A program made the position numbers and the translations under genes. This document shows, piece after piece, positions 48,361 to 56,122 of a DNA stretch of 64,000 nucleotides (position 1 is the stretch's first letter; each line of letters begins with the position of its first letter). This stretch comes from Candidatus Methylopumilus universalis (GTDB taxonomy: Bacteria > Pseudomonadota > Gammaproteobacteria > Burkholderiales > Methylophilaceae). Under the pieces are notes generated by a model that was not told the DNA's origin, made no database searches, and saw nothing but the letters and a program-made list of their open reading frames with translations. The stretch spans positions 930,001 to 994,000 of the forward strand of contig NZ_CP040977.1 in NCBI RefSeq assembly GCF_006364435.1, given 5' to 3'.

Positions 48361-48978
48361 TTGAATTTTTCTAGCGCCTCCCTTCTTGTTGTAGTATTTT
48401 TTTTCTCAGGCTGCACAACATTGAATGATCCATTTGAGATATTTAGATCTCATTCTCCTGCAATTGAAACCTCGCAAGCCATTGACGAAAATCGTTTTAT
48501 AGAGAAATTTTCCATAAAAGCTAAATTTTCTTACTCTATCGATTCTAAAGGAGGCTCAGGCCGTCTCATTTGGCACTATGAAAATAATCAAGATGAGATT
48601 GATATCTTTTCGCCCTTTAATACCCAAGTTGCAAAAATTATTTACTCATCTCATGATAAACGCATCATTGATGCCAATGGAAAAATACTATCAGGTGATG
48701 ACTTTGATCGCTATATACAGTCTTTATTTGGTAAGAATATTTCACCAGATCTTTTTAGAAATCTGATTACAAATCACGTTGATCGAATTAAAAATTTACG
48801 TAAAGATGAAAATCAACTTAATCGTGCAACTCATTTTTATAATGATGAGTGGAATATTTTAATTAATGCTTTCAAAACTCAGGATGGCTATACCGTTCCC
48901 TCTAAAATATCAATTACTCAAGGTACATTTAATTTTAATTTTATCGTAGAAGAGATTATTAACATTGCAGGCAAATGA
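48361..48978 (+). CDS. lolB: Outer-membrane lipoprotein insertion factor LolB
   Basis: Receives lipoproteins from LolA and inserts them into the outer membrane. 205 residues, TTG start, lipoprotein signal with lipobox FFSGC (Cys18). The typical SIKAKFSYSIDSKGGSGRLIWHYE segment corresponds to the GKxxxR-type LolB strand region. Located in the conserved lolB-ispE-tRNA-prs order. It overlaps ispE by 14 nt. Confidence 0.9.
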   Translation: MNFSSASLLVVVFFFSGCTTLNDPFEIFRSHSPAIETSQAIDENRFIEKFSIKAKFSYSIDSKGGSGRLIWHYENNQDEIDIFSPFNTQVAKIIYSSHDKRIIDANGKILSGDDFDRYIQSLFGKNISPDLFRNLITNHVDRIKNLRKDENQLNRATHFYNDEWNILINAFKTQDGYTVPSKISITQGTFNFNFIVEEIINIAGK

Positions 48979-49846
48979 ACTTAAAGAAAATGGTTATCAA
49001 GAATTTTTGGCGCCAGCAAAGTTAAACTTATTTCTTCATGTAATAAATAAGAGACTTGATGGTTATCACAATATTCAAACAGTCTTTCAGCTCATCGATC
49101 TTTATGACAATCTTTTTATAAAGACAAACGAGTCTGGGTTGATACGTCGCACTTCTCATCACCCTAACATTCAAGAAAGTGATGATTTAACCATTAAAGC
49201 TGCTCACTTATTAAAGCCATTTGCAAACAAGCAATCAGGTGCAGATATCTTCATTAAAAAAACTATCCCGATGGGCGGTGGTCTTGGAGGAGGAAGCTCA
49301 GATGCTGCAACTGTACTTATTGCCCTCAATGCTCTATGGGATTGCCAATTGACTCAGCAAGAATTACAAGAATTAGCTCTTAAGCTAGGGGCGGACGTTC
49401 CATTCTTTATTTTTGGTCAAAATGCTTGGGCTGAAGGTATAGGTGAAAAGCTCACCCCTTTCCAGACCACACCGCAAGATTACCTTGTCATAGCGCCTAG
49501 GGAGACGGTTTCCACGAGAGAGGTTTTTGAGTCACTTGAATTGACAAAAGACCGGATTCCATTGAAAATAGCAGGCTTTTCCAATGAATTAGACCCTAAA
49601 AATTTGGTCAACGATTTGGAAAAAGGAGTCTTAAAAGAATTTAAAGGAATTACCCTTGTTTTTGACTGGTTAAACCAGTTTGGCCACGCAAAAATGACGG
49701 GCTCAGGATCATGTTTTTTTATCTCTTTAAGTTCGGTAGATGAAGGTAAAAAAATAGCAGAGAAAAGGCCAGAACATACACTAGGCTTTGTAGTTAAAGG
49801 ATTAAATAACCACCCTCATTTTAATTTAATGTTGGGAACAGAATAA
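48965..49846 (+). CDS. ispE: 4-Diphosphocytidyl-2-C-methyl-D-erythritol kinase
   Basis: GHMP kinase of the MEP isoprenoid pathway, which supplies prenyl units for ubiquinone and undecaprenyl phosphate. ATP loop PMGGGLGGGSSDAA (102-115), N-terminal APAKLNLFLHVINKRLDGYH, and C-terminal KMTGSGSCFF. Length 293 from TTG 48965, which is uncertain; the next in-frame TTG is at 49007. The stop is 1 nt before tRNA-Gln. Confidence 0.95.
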   Translation: MQANELKENGYQEFLAPAKLNLFLHVINKRLDGYHNIQTVFQLIDLYDNLFIKTNESGLIRRTSHHPNIQESDDLTIKAAHLLKPFANKQSGADIFIKKTIPMGGGLGGGSSDAATVLIALNALWDCQLTQQELQELALKLGADVPFFIFGQNAWAEGIGEKLTPFQTTPQDYLVIAPRETVSTREVFESLELTKDRIPLKIAGFSNELDPKNLVNDLEKGVLKEFKGITLVFDWLNQFGHAKMTGSGSCFFISLSSVDEGKKIAEKRPEHTLGFVVKGLNNHPHFNLMLGTE

Positions 49847-49847
49847 T

Positions 49848-49924
49848 AGGGGAGTCGCCAAGCTGGTTAAGGCACTGGATTTTGATTCCAGCATGCGAAG
49901 GTTCGAATCCTTCCTCCCCTGCCA
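49848..49924 (+). tRNA. tRNA-Gln (anticodon TTG)
   Basis: 77 nt including an encoded CCA. Acceptor AGGGGAG pairs with CTCCCCT; anticodon arm CTGGA-TTTTGAT-TCCAG gives anticodon TTG; T-arm has the canonical TTCGAAT loop. It sits 1 nt after the ispE stop and 38 nt before prs, so it must be cut out of a polycistronic transcript. The ispE-tRNA-Gln-prs order is widespread in beta- and gammaproteobacteria. Confidence 0.96.
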
Positions 49925-49962
49925 TTTTTTGAGACTGACCATTCATAACTAGGACCGAGACT

Positions 49963-50913
49963 TTGGACAATAACAGCGTCATGATATTCACGGGCAATGC
50001 CAATCCTATTCTTGCTGAGCAAGTTGCAGAGAATCTTGGTATGCACCTTGGTCGCGCTGACGTAGGGCGTTTCAGTGATGGGGAAATCATGGTTGAGCTC
50101 CTTGAAAATGTTCGTGGTAGAGATGTATTTGTGCTTCAGTCTACAAGCCATCCAACCAACGATAACTTAATGGAAATTATGGTGATTGTAGATGCCTTAA
50201 GAAGATCATCTGCATCGAGAATTACAGCAGCCATCCCTTATCTCGGGTACTCAAGGCAGGACAGAAGACCAAGATCAGCGCGGGTTGCGATTACAGCTAA
50301 AGTTGTAGCTAATATGCTTACAAGTGTTGGTGTGAATAGATTGCTTACTATGGATCTTCACTCTGACCAAATTCAGGGGTTTTTTGATATCCCTGTTGAT
50401 AACATATACGCAACACCTGTGCTGCTTAAAGATTTGCTTGAACAAAAGCATGAAAATCTTGTAGTAGTGTCTCCTGATGTTGGCGGTGTTGTTAGAGCAA
50501 GAGCGTGCGCTAAACAATTAGGGTCAGATCTTGCAATCATAGATAAACGTAGACCAAAGCCAAATGTGTCTAAAGTAATGAATATTATTGGTGAAGTAGA
50601 AAATAGAACCTGCGTTATTATTGATGACATGGTCGACACTGCAAATACACTTTGCGAAGCTGCCGCTGCTTTAAAAAAGAATGGCGCTATTAAAGTGGTG
50701 GCTTATGCGACACACCCAATTCTTTCGGGAGACGCAGCAAAAATTATTACTGAGTCAGCATTAGATGAATTAGTTGTAACAAATACAATTCCACTTAATA
50801 AAGTGGCAATGGCATGCAAAAAAATTAGGCAACTAAGTGTTGCTGAACTCTTAGCAGAAACGATTCGTCGTATCAGCCAAGGTGATTCCGTAAGTTCTCT
50901 TTTTATGGAATAA
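49963..50913 (+). CDS. prs: Ribose-phosphate diphosphokinase (PRPP synthase)
   Basis: Makes PRPP for nucleotides, histidine and tryptophan. Start TTG 49963 with AGGA upstream, giving [17 protein letters not shown], similar to the betaproteobacterial MxxxSLMVFTGNA. Other motifs: [20 protein letters not shown] and the PRPP-binding [17 protein letters not shown]. Length 316. Upstream of rplY in the conserved prs-rplY-pth-ychF run. Confidence 0.96.
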   Translation: MDNNSVMIFTGNANPILAEQVAENLGMHLGRADVGRFSDGEIMVELLENVRGRDVFVLQSTSHPTNDNLMEIMVIVDALRRSSASRITAAIPYLGYSRQDRRPRSARVAITAKVVANMLTSVGVNRLLTMDLHSDQIQGFFDIPVDNIYATPVLLKDLLEQKHENLVVVSPDVGGVVRARACAKQLGSDLAIIDKRRPKPNVSKVMNIIGEVENRTCVIIDDMVDTANTLCEAAAALKKNGAIKVVAYATHPILSGDAAKIITESALDELVVTNTIPLNKVAMACKKIRQLSVAELLAETIRRISQGDSVSSLFME

Positions 50914-50918
50914 AGAAT

Positions 50919-50949
50919 TTGGTCATATTGACCAAGAAACTGCTGCAGT
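50919..50949 (+). repeat. Two adjacent palindromes in the rplY leader
   Basis: TTGGTCA-TAT-TGACCAA (50919-50935) and ACTGC-T-GCAGT (50939-50949), both perfect, within the 74-bp prs-rplY gap. There is no T-run, so they are not a plain terminator. They may be a leader RNA structure for ribosomal protein L25 or an operator. Confidence 0.5.
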
Positions 50950-50987
50950 CTGGTCGCGGAATGCAGATTTAATTTAAGGAGTGGTAA

Positions 50988-51683
50988 ATGAAAATCGAAA
51001 TTAACGCAACAAAACGTGGTGTGAAAGGTACGGGTGCGAGCCGCCGTCTTCGCCACGCTGGAAGTGTTCCTGGAATCTTATATGGTGGAGGCAAAGACCC
51101 TATCTCATTAGACCTAGAGCATAAATCTTTATTTTTACAATTTAGACATGAAGCATTTCATGCATCTATCTTAACGCTCAATTTAGAAGGCTCTAAAGAG
51201 TCTGTTTTGTTAAGAGATTATCAAATGCATCCTGTAAGAAACACAATTCAGCATATTGATTTTCAACGTGTCAATGAAAATGAAAAAATTCATGTGAAAG
51301 TACCGTTCCACTTTATTAATGCTGAAGTATCACCAGGCGTTAAACTTAACGGCGGTATTGTGTCTCACATCATGACTGAAGCAAATATCTCATGTTTACC
51401 AAAAAATCTTCCTGAGTTTATTGAAGTTGATTTGGCGACACTTGATATCGGCCAATCAATTCACTTGTCAGAAATTAAAATGGGCGAAGGCGTAGAATTC
51501 GTTCAACTTTCGCATGGTAACGATGCAGCAGTGGCATCTGTATCTAAACCAAGAGCAATAGTTGAAGAAGTTGTAGCTAAACCAGCTGAAGGCGCTGCAG
51601 ATGCTGCCGCTCCAGCAGCTGAAGGCGCTAAGGCAGCTGATGCAGCTCCAGCTGACGAAGCTAAATCAGACAAAGCTAAGTAA
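50988..51683 (+). CDS. rplY: 50S ribosomal protein L25 (long, Ctc-type)
   Basis: Binds 5S rRNA loop E. 231 residues: the N-terminal L25 domain (1-95, MKIEINATKRGVKGTGASRRLR), the Ctc/TL5-type C-terminal domain (about 96-190), and an Ala/Glu-rich tail (about 197-231, AKPAEGAADAAAPAAEGAK) that is probably disordered. Good RBS TAAGGAG. Followed by a strong terminator. The upstream gap contains two palindromes that could fold. Confidence 0.96.
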   Translation: MKIEINATKRGVKGTGASRRLRHAGSVPGILYGGGKDPISLDLEHKSLFLQFRHEAFHASILTLNLEGSKESVLLRDYQMHPVRNTIQHIDFQRVNENEKIHVKVPFHFINAEVSPGVKLNGGIVSHIMTEANISCLPKNLPEFIEVDLATLDIGQSIHLSEIKMGEGVEFVQLSHGNDAAVASVSKPRAIVEEVVAKPAEGAADAAAPAAEGAKAADAAPADEAKSDKAK

Positions 51684-51700
51684 TTTAACTTTTGATATGA

Positions 51701-51741
51701 ATAAGGCGCACTTAATTTAAAAAAAGTGCGCCTTATTTTTT
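51701..51741 (+). terminator. Strong intrinsic terminator after rplY
   Basis: Thirteen-bp perfect stem ATAAGGCGCACTT (51701-51713) / AAGTGCGCCTTAT (51724-51736) followed by a T-run. It lies between rplY and pth, with the pth ATG at 51745 directly after it, so pth needs read-through or a promoter within rplY. Confidence 0.88.
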
Positions 51742-51744
51742 CAT

Positions 51745-52320
51745 ATGAACCAAATTAAATTATTTGTAGGCCTTGGAAATCCTGGCGAAAAATACTCAGA
51801 TACTAGACATAATGCAGGTTTTTGGTGGATTGATCTCGTGGCTCATCACCATAATATCAAGTTACAAAATAGCGATAAGTTTTCTTCAAGTATTGGAAAA
51901 TTATCCAATGCAGATGAAATTTATTTTGCTAAGCCTAGCACTTACATGAATGATAGTGGAAAAGCGCTTGCAGCAATTTCAAAGTTTTATAAGATAAATC
52001 CAAATGAAATCTTAGTCATTCACGACGACCTTGATATTGACGTCGGTCAAGCCAAGCTAAAATTTGGCGGAAGTCATGGCGGTCACAATGGGCTTAAAAG
52101 TATATTTGCATGCATCGGCTCTCAAGATTTTTGGAGGTTAAAAATTGGTATTAGTCATCCAGGAGAGAAGCATTTAGTCGTTGATTATGTTTTAAAAAAT
52201 CCTTCATCTAAAGAGAGAAGTCTCATCGATGAATCTATAGAAGCAAGCAGTAAACTTTTTAATGAAATTGCATCAGGTCAATTTGAAAAAGCTATGCTCA
52301 ATCTTCACACTAACAAATAA
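51745..52320 (+). CDS. pth: Peptidyl-tRNA hydrolase
   Basis: Recycles tRNA from prematurely released peptidyl-tRNA. Catalytic His22 in NPGEKYSDTRHNAGF, and HDDLDIDVGQAKLKFGGSHGGHNGLKS containing the conserved Asp and Asn. Length 191, family norm. Sits between rplY and ychF as in most proteobacteria. Confidence 0.96.
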   Translation: MNQIKLFVGLGNPGEKYSDTRHNAGFWWIDLVAHHHNIKLQNSDKFSSSIGKLSNADEIYFAKPSTYMNDSGKALAAISKFYKINPNEILVIHDDLDIDVGQAKLKFGGSHGGHNGLKSIFACIGSQDFWRLKIGISHPGEKHLVVDYVLKNPSSKERSLIDESIEASSKLFNEIASGQFEKAMLNLHTNK

Positions 52321-52332
52321 AGAAAATAAATT

Positions 52333-53418
52333 ATGAAATGTGGCATTGTCGGATTACCTAACGTCGGAAAATCAACGCTATTCAATGCGATTACTAAGGC
52401 AAGTATAGCCGCGGAAAATTACCCCTTCTGTACCATCGAGCCCAATATTGGGATTGTAGAAGTTCCAGACCTTAGAATCGAAAAGCTAATAGCAATAGTT
52501 AATCCAGAAAAAACCCAGCCAGCCATTGTCGAGTTTGTTGATATCGCAGGCCTTGTTGCTGGAGCCTCCAAGGGCGAAGGCCTTGGTAATAAATTTTTAG
52601 CTAACATTAGAGAAACAGATGCCATTGTGCATGTAGTACGCTGCTTTCAAGACGACAATATTGTTCACGTCTCTGGCAAAGTTGACCCTCTCTCTGATAT
52701 TGAAGTCATCAATACAGAGCTTATTTTAGCGGACATGGAAACTGTGGATAAAACACTTCATCGCGAAAATAAAAAAGCAAAGTCAGGAGATAAAGAAGCT
52801 ATTCAGCTAGTTTCAATTCTGACAAAAGTTGCAACACACCTTGACCAGGGAAAACTGGTTAAAAATTTAAATTTAGATCAGGATGAGCTTAAACTTATTA
52901 AGCCTCTTTGCTTAATTACTGTGAAGCCTGTCATGTTTGTTGCTAATGTGAATGAAACAGGATTCACTAATAACCCTATACTGGACTCACTTCAAGCATT
53001 AGCTCAGAAAGACAATCTTCCTGTAATCTCTATCTGTGCAAAAATTGAAGCTGAAATTGCTGACCTAGAAGACGAAGATAAAGCAATATTTTTAAGCGAG
53101 CTCGGTCTTGAAGAGCCAGGTCTCGATAAAGTTATTAGATCCGCATACACGCTGCTAGGCTTACAAACCTACTTCACAGCAGGCGTAAAAGAAGTAAGAG
53201 CATGGACTGTAAAAAAAGGTGCGACTGCTCCTGAAGCTGCCGGAGTTATCCATACGGACTTTGAAAAAGGCTTTATTCGTGCAGAAGTTATTTCTTACAA
53301 TGATTTTATTACATACAATGGCGAGCAAAAATCTAAAGAGGCTGGGAAAATGCGCTTAGAGGGTAAAGAGTATATTGTTCAAGATGGGGATGTGATGCAT
53401 TTTAGGTTTAATGTATAG
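52333..53418 (+). CDS. ychF: Redox-regulated ATPase YchF
   Basis: OBG-family P-loop protein that binds ATP and associates with ribosomes. G1 GLPNVGKST (7-15), G3 region [30 protein letters not shown]-terminal TGS domain with [10 protein letters not shown] and [13 protein letters not shown]. Length 361, near E. coli's 363. 12 nt after pth. Confidence 0.97.
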   Translation: MKCGIVGLPNVGKSTLFNAITKASIAAENYPFCTIEPNIGIVEVPDLRIEKLIAIVNPEKTQPAIVEFVDIAGLVAGASKGEGLGNKFLANIRETDAIVHVVRCFQDDNIVHVSGKVDPLSDIEVINTELILADMETVDKTLHRENKKAKSGDKEAIQLVSILTKVATHLDQGKLVKNLNLDQDELKLIKPLCLITVKPVMFVANVNETGFTNNPILDSLQALAQKDNLPVISICAKIEAEIADLEDEDKAIFLSELGLEEPGLDKVIRSAYTLLGLQTYFTAGVKEVRAWTVKKGATAPEAAGVIHTDFEKGFIRAEVISYNDFITYNGEQKSKEAGKMRLEGKEYIVQDGDVMHFRFNV

Positions 53419-53428
53419 CGATCAATCT

Positions 53429-53457
53429 TTGACTTTAAGGGCTTAAAAAAATATAAT
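53429..53457 (+). promoter_or_regulatory. Sigma-70 promoter for tRNA-Met
   Basis: TTGACT (53429-53434), 17-nt spacer, perfect TATAAT (53452-53457). Expected start near 53464, 20 nt before the tRNA. It is the best sigma-70 promoter match noticed in the window. Confidence 0.85.
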
Positions 53458-53483
53458 TCAACGCTTCATTTGTTTCACAAAAG

Positions 53484-53560
53484 GGTGATGTAGCTCAGCT
53501 GGTTAGAGCGCAGGATTCATAATCCTGAGGTCGAGGGATCGTGACCCTCCATCACCACCA
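53484..53560 (+). tRNA. tRNA-Met (anticodon CAT, elongator type)
   Basis: 77 nt with encoded CCA. Acceptor GGTGATG / CATCACC with discriminator A; anticodon arm CAGGA-TTCATAA-TCCTG. A fully paired 1-72 (G-C) and no GGG/CCC anticodon stem argue against initiator. Elongator Met is favoured over tRNA-Ile2 (CAT modified to lysidine), but the two cannot be separated surely by eye. The T-loop reads ATCGTGA instead of TTCGAAT/TTCRANY, an unusual departure at positions 54 and 58. Confidence 0.9.
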
Positions 53561-53564
53561 TCTT

Positions 53565-54695
53565 TTAAATATTTAATTCAGTTTTATAAGGTGCTCTCTC
53601 ATTAAGTTCGTTTGTATATTGATCGATTCCAGTCTTTTCTCTTCTTAAAAAATCTTTGATTGCGAGCTCAAATTTTTCATCAAAAATTCTGTGAAATGAA
53701 AATGTATTGAATGGCTCAAAACCTCTTGCAAGTTTATGCTCTCCTTGCGCCCCACCCTCAAACGAAACAATTCTATTTTCAATACAAAATTCCTGACCTT
53801 GATAGTAAGAAAGTTCAAAATGCAGTCCAGGATAAAAAGATTTTGACCCCCAATATCTTCCATATAAATTTTTATCATCATAAATGAAGAATGACGCTGC
53901 GACAGGAAGATCTCCTTCATAGGCCAATATCAATAATAAGTTCTCAGGCATGCTTTCTTTGATAAGACTAAAAAAAATTCTTGTGAGATATGGATGCGAA
54001 TGATGATCTTGGTAGGTATTACAGTAACAAGCATAAAAAAAATCTAAATCTGATTCTGAAATTTCAGGGCCTTTTATTTTTTTAATCTTAAGCCCTAAGT
54101 CATGAATCTTTTTTCTTTCTTGTTTTATTTTTTTGCGCTTATCGTGAGAGAGTTGAGATAAAAATTCTGCAAAATTATTGTAATTTTTATTAAACCATTT
54201 AAATTGAACCCCCTCTCTTAGCATCCATTTTGGATCTCCAAATATATCTTTCTCGCTCTCATTGCAAAATAAAATATGACTTGAAGACATTTTATTTTCA
54301 TAAGCTAGCTCTTCTATTTGTACAGCTATATTTTTTTTAATCGATAGATCTAATCCAAAAATTCTAGGGCCGGTCGCTGGAGTAAATGGTATACAAGAAG
54401 CGATTTTTGGGTAGTAGTTTTTTCCATATTTTTGGTAGGCTTCTGCCCAAGACCAATCAAATACATATTCGCCGTAAGAATGTTCCTTCAAAAATATAGG
54501 CGATGCGCCAACGAGGCTCCCTTGATCAATGACAATTGCCGGAAAAGGGTGCCATCCTGTTCCCTCTCCTATGGACTTCGATGCCTCAAGTGATTGAAAA
54601 AATTCAAGCCTTAAAAAAGGGTTGGATTTTGTAAGATCATTCCATTCTTTTTGATTGATATCTTTAAAGCTAGATTGAAATTCTAAGCGTGCCAT
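53565..54695 (-). CDS. COG3146 / DUF482 GNAT-like acyltransferase
   Basis: 376 residues, resembling the peptidogalycan biosynthesis/recognition-like GNAT family. Conserved-looking pieces: FDWSWAEAYQKYGKNYYPKIASCIPFTPATGPRI, the central basic LSHDKRKKIKQERKKIHDLGLKIKKIKG, and SFEGGAQGEHKLARGFEP near the C-terminus. The reaction and substrate are unknown in general. Cytoplasmic, no TM. Its stop lies 4 nt from the tRNA-Met 3' end. Confidence 0.82.
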   Translation of the reverse strand: MARLEFQSSFKDINQKEWNDLTKSNPFLRLEFFQSLEASKSIGEGTGWHPFPAIVIDQGSLVGASPIFLKEHSYGEYVFDWSWAEAYQKYGKNYYPKIASCIPFTPATGPRIFGLDLSIKKNIAVQIEELAYENKMSSSHILFCNESEKDIFGDPKWMLREGVQFKWFNKNYNNFAEFLSQLSHDKRKKIKQERKKIHDLGLKIKKIKGPEISESDLDFFYACYCNTYQDHHSHPYLTRIFFSLIKESMPENLLLILAYEGDLPVAASFFIYDDKNLYGRYWGSKSFYPGLHFELSYYQGQEFCIENRIVSFEGGAQGEHKLARGFEPFNTFSFHRIFDEKFELAIKDFLRREKTGIDQYTNELNERAPYKTELNI

Positions 54696-54726
54696 AGCGA
54701 TCTATTCTAACAAGATTCACTAAGAC

Positions 54727-55290
54727 TTAATTTATGGGTGTTTTGGTATTTGATGAGGCTTGATTATTTTTACGTTTGTTAATTTCTATATGGGCTTTTT
54801 CAAATTCCTTTGCTAATAAAGCAAGCTCATCTAGTGATATAACTTCATTTTCATCGAGATCAAGACGGTTAAATTGACGGGCGACTTGAGGTAAGCATCG
54901 AGTTGTTTCTGCTAAATCCAGCGTATTGTCATTATCTTCATCGCAAGCAATAAATCGGGATTCCAAACCTTTTAGCATTTCTCTCTGTTTTTCTTCAATA
55001 AGACTACTTTCTTTACCTGATGATTTTGCGTACGCTGCAAGAGCACGTCTAATTCTTGCTCGCTCTTCTGGAGATAATGCGCTACTTTCTTTTAATTTAT
55101 TAAGCTCAGTTGCAACAGATGAATTAGTTTCTGATTCAGCTTTTTGTACCTGATTGTTAGTCCCACCAAACGCCTGCATGGATAAGCCAGAAAACGCAGC
55201 CGAGCAAAATAAAACGAGTTTTAATAAATTATGCAATTGATTGATTTTTATCTGAAAAGGAGTCCTATATTCAATCCTAAATGTAAACAC
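54727..55290 (-). CDS. Secreted EF-hand protein
   Basis: 187 residues from GTG 55290, an uncertain start; an internal TTG would give a shorter signal peptide beginning MHNLLKLVLFCSAAFSG. The N-terminus holds a hydrophobic export signal. Two EF-hand loops are visible: DEDNDNTLDLAE (117-128) and DLDENEVISLDE (144-155), with Asp/Asn/Ser/Glu at ligand positions 1, 3, 5, 9 and 12. A coiled or helical linker precedes them. Likely a periplasmic Ca2+-binding protein. Diverges from ompR over 112 bp that contains a candidate OmpR box. Confidence 0.78.
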   Translation of the reverse strand: MFTFRIEYRTPFQIKINQLHNLLKLVLFCSAAFSGLSMQAFGGTNNQVQKAESETNSSVATELNKLKESSALSPEERARIRRALAAYAKSSGKESSLIEEKQREMLKGLESRFIACDEDNDNTLDLAETTRCLPQVARQFNRLDLDENEVISLDELALLAKEFEKAHIEINKRKNNQASSNTKTPIN

Positions 55291-55308
55291 TTTATTACAA
55301 AAAAATGC

Positions 55309-55332
55309 ATATTTGTTTCTATTTGTAACAAT
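55309..55332. promoter_or_regulatory. Candidate OmpR-type box between the EF-hand gene and ompR
   Basis: Two 10-nt direct repeats in tandem, ATTTGTTTCT (55311-55320) and ATTTGTAACA (55321-55330). The repeat length is exactly one helical turn, and GTTTC/GTAAC resemble OmpR half-sites. Flanked by two copies of ATGTAAAC (55281-55288, 55350-55357). Both neighbouring promoters could be affected. Confidence 0.45.
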
Positions 55333-55402
55333 GGATCACAATCACTTTGATGTAAACTTATAAATTAAGTTCAACTCGCACCAACTGATTTAGACTAAAA
55401 CC

Positions 55403-56122
55403 ATGGCAACCAATCCAGCATCTATCTTAATTGTTGATGACGATCCTAAAATAAGGGATCTCACAAGCCAATATCTTATTGATCAAGGCCTAAATGTGCA
55501 TTCGGCTAACGGCGGCAAGGAGATGGATACATTTATTGCTAGCCATCAAGTTAGTCTCATCATTCTCGACCTGATGATGCCTGAAGAAAGTGGGCTTGCT
55601 ATATGCCAAAGATTAAGAGGGTCGGGAAATCTCACCCCTATTATTATTCTTACCGCTAAAGGTGATGAAATTGATCGAATTGTGGGCTTAGAAATGGGAG
55701 CAGATGATTATGTATCAAAACCCTTTAATCCTCGCGAACTTTTGGCGCGTATTAATGCAGTCTTAAGACGTAATGATTTAAAACAAGCGCAGGCCTCAAA
55801 TTCCGAGAGCTTAGCGTTTGGTCCTTTTGTATTTAGTTCAGACGCAAGAAGCCTCACAAAAAATGGTGTGCCTATTAGTATTACATCTGGAGAATTCGAA
55901 TTATTAAAAGTATTTATTGATCACCCCCGCCAACCCTTATCTCGAGATCAAATTATGCAATTAGCTAAAGGGCGTGAACTTGATGTTTTTGACAGGAGTA
56001 TTGATGTTCAAATTTCAAGATTAAGAAAAATTCTAGAAGAAGATCATACGAGCCCTAAATTTCTTCAAACGATGTGGGGCTTTGGATACATCTTCGTTCC
56101 AGATGGTGATGCCGCGCATTGA
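55403..56122 (+). CDS. ompR: OmpR-family response regulator
   Basis: 239 residues. Receiver domain with acidic pocket VDDDP (11-15), phospho-acceptor Asp56 in LIILDLMMP, and the conserved Lys in VSKPFNPRELLARI. C-terminal winged helix ending SRLRKILEEDHTSPKFLQTMWGFGYIF. Immediately followed by the sensor kinase with TTGA overlap. It belongs to the OmpR/EnvZ subgroup of betaproteobacteria by order and sequence; the regulon is unknown. Confidence 0.93.
   Translation: MATNPASILIVDDDPKIRDLTSQYLIDQGLNVHSANGGKEMDTFIASHQVSLIILDLMMPEESGLAICQRLRGSGNLTPIIILTAKGDEIDRIVGLEMGADDYVSKPFNPRELLARINAVLRRNDLKQAQASNSESLAFGPFVFSSDARSLTKNGVPISITSGEFELLKVFIDHPRQPLSRDQIMQLAKGRELDVFDRSIDVQISRLRKILEEDHTSPKFLQTMWGFGYIFVPDGDAAH

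Noticed and set aside
49821-50151. Two minus-strand frames covering tRNA-Gln and the prs 5' end
   Set aside because: They read through a tRNA on the opposite strand. The translation GEEGFEPSHAGIKIQCLNQLGDSP is the well-known artefact produced by translating a tRNA gene.
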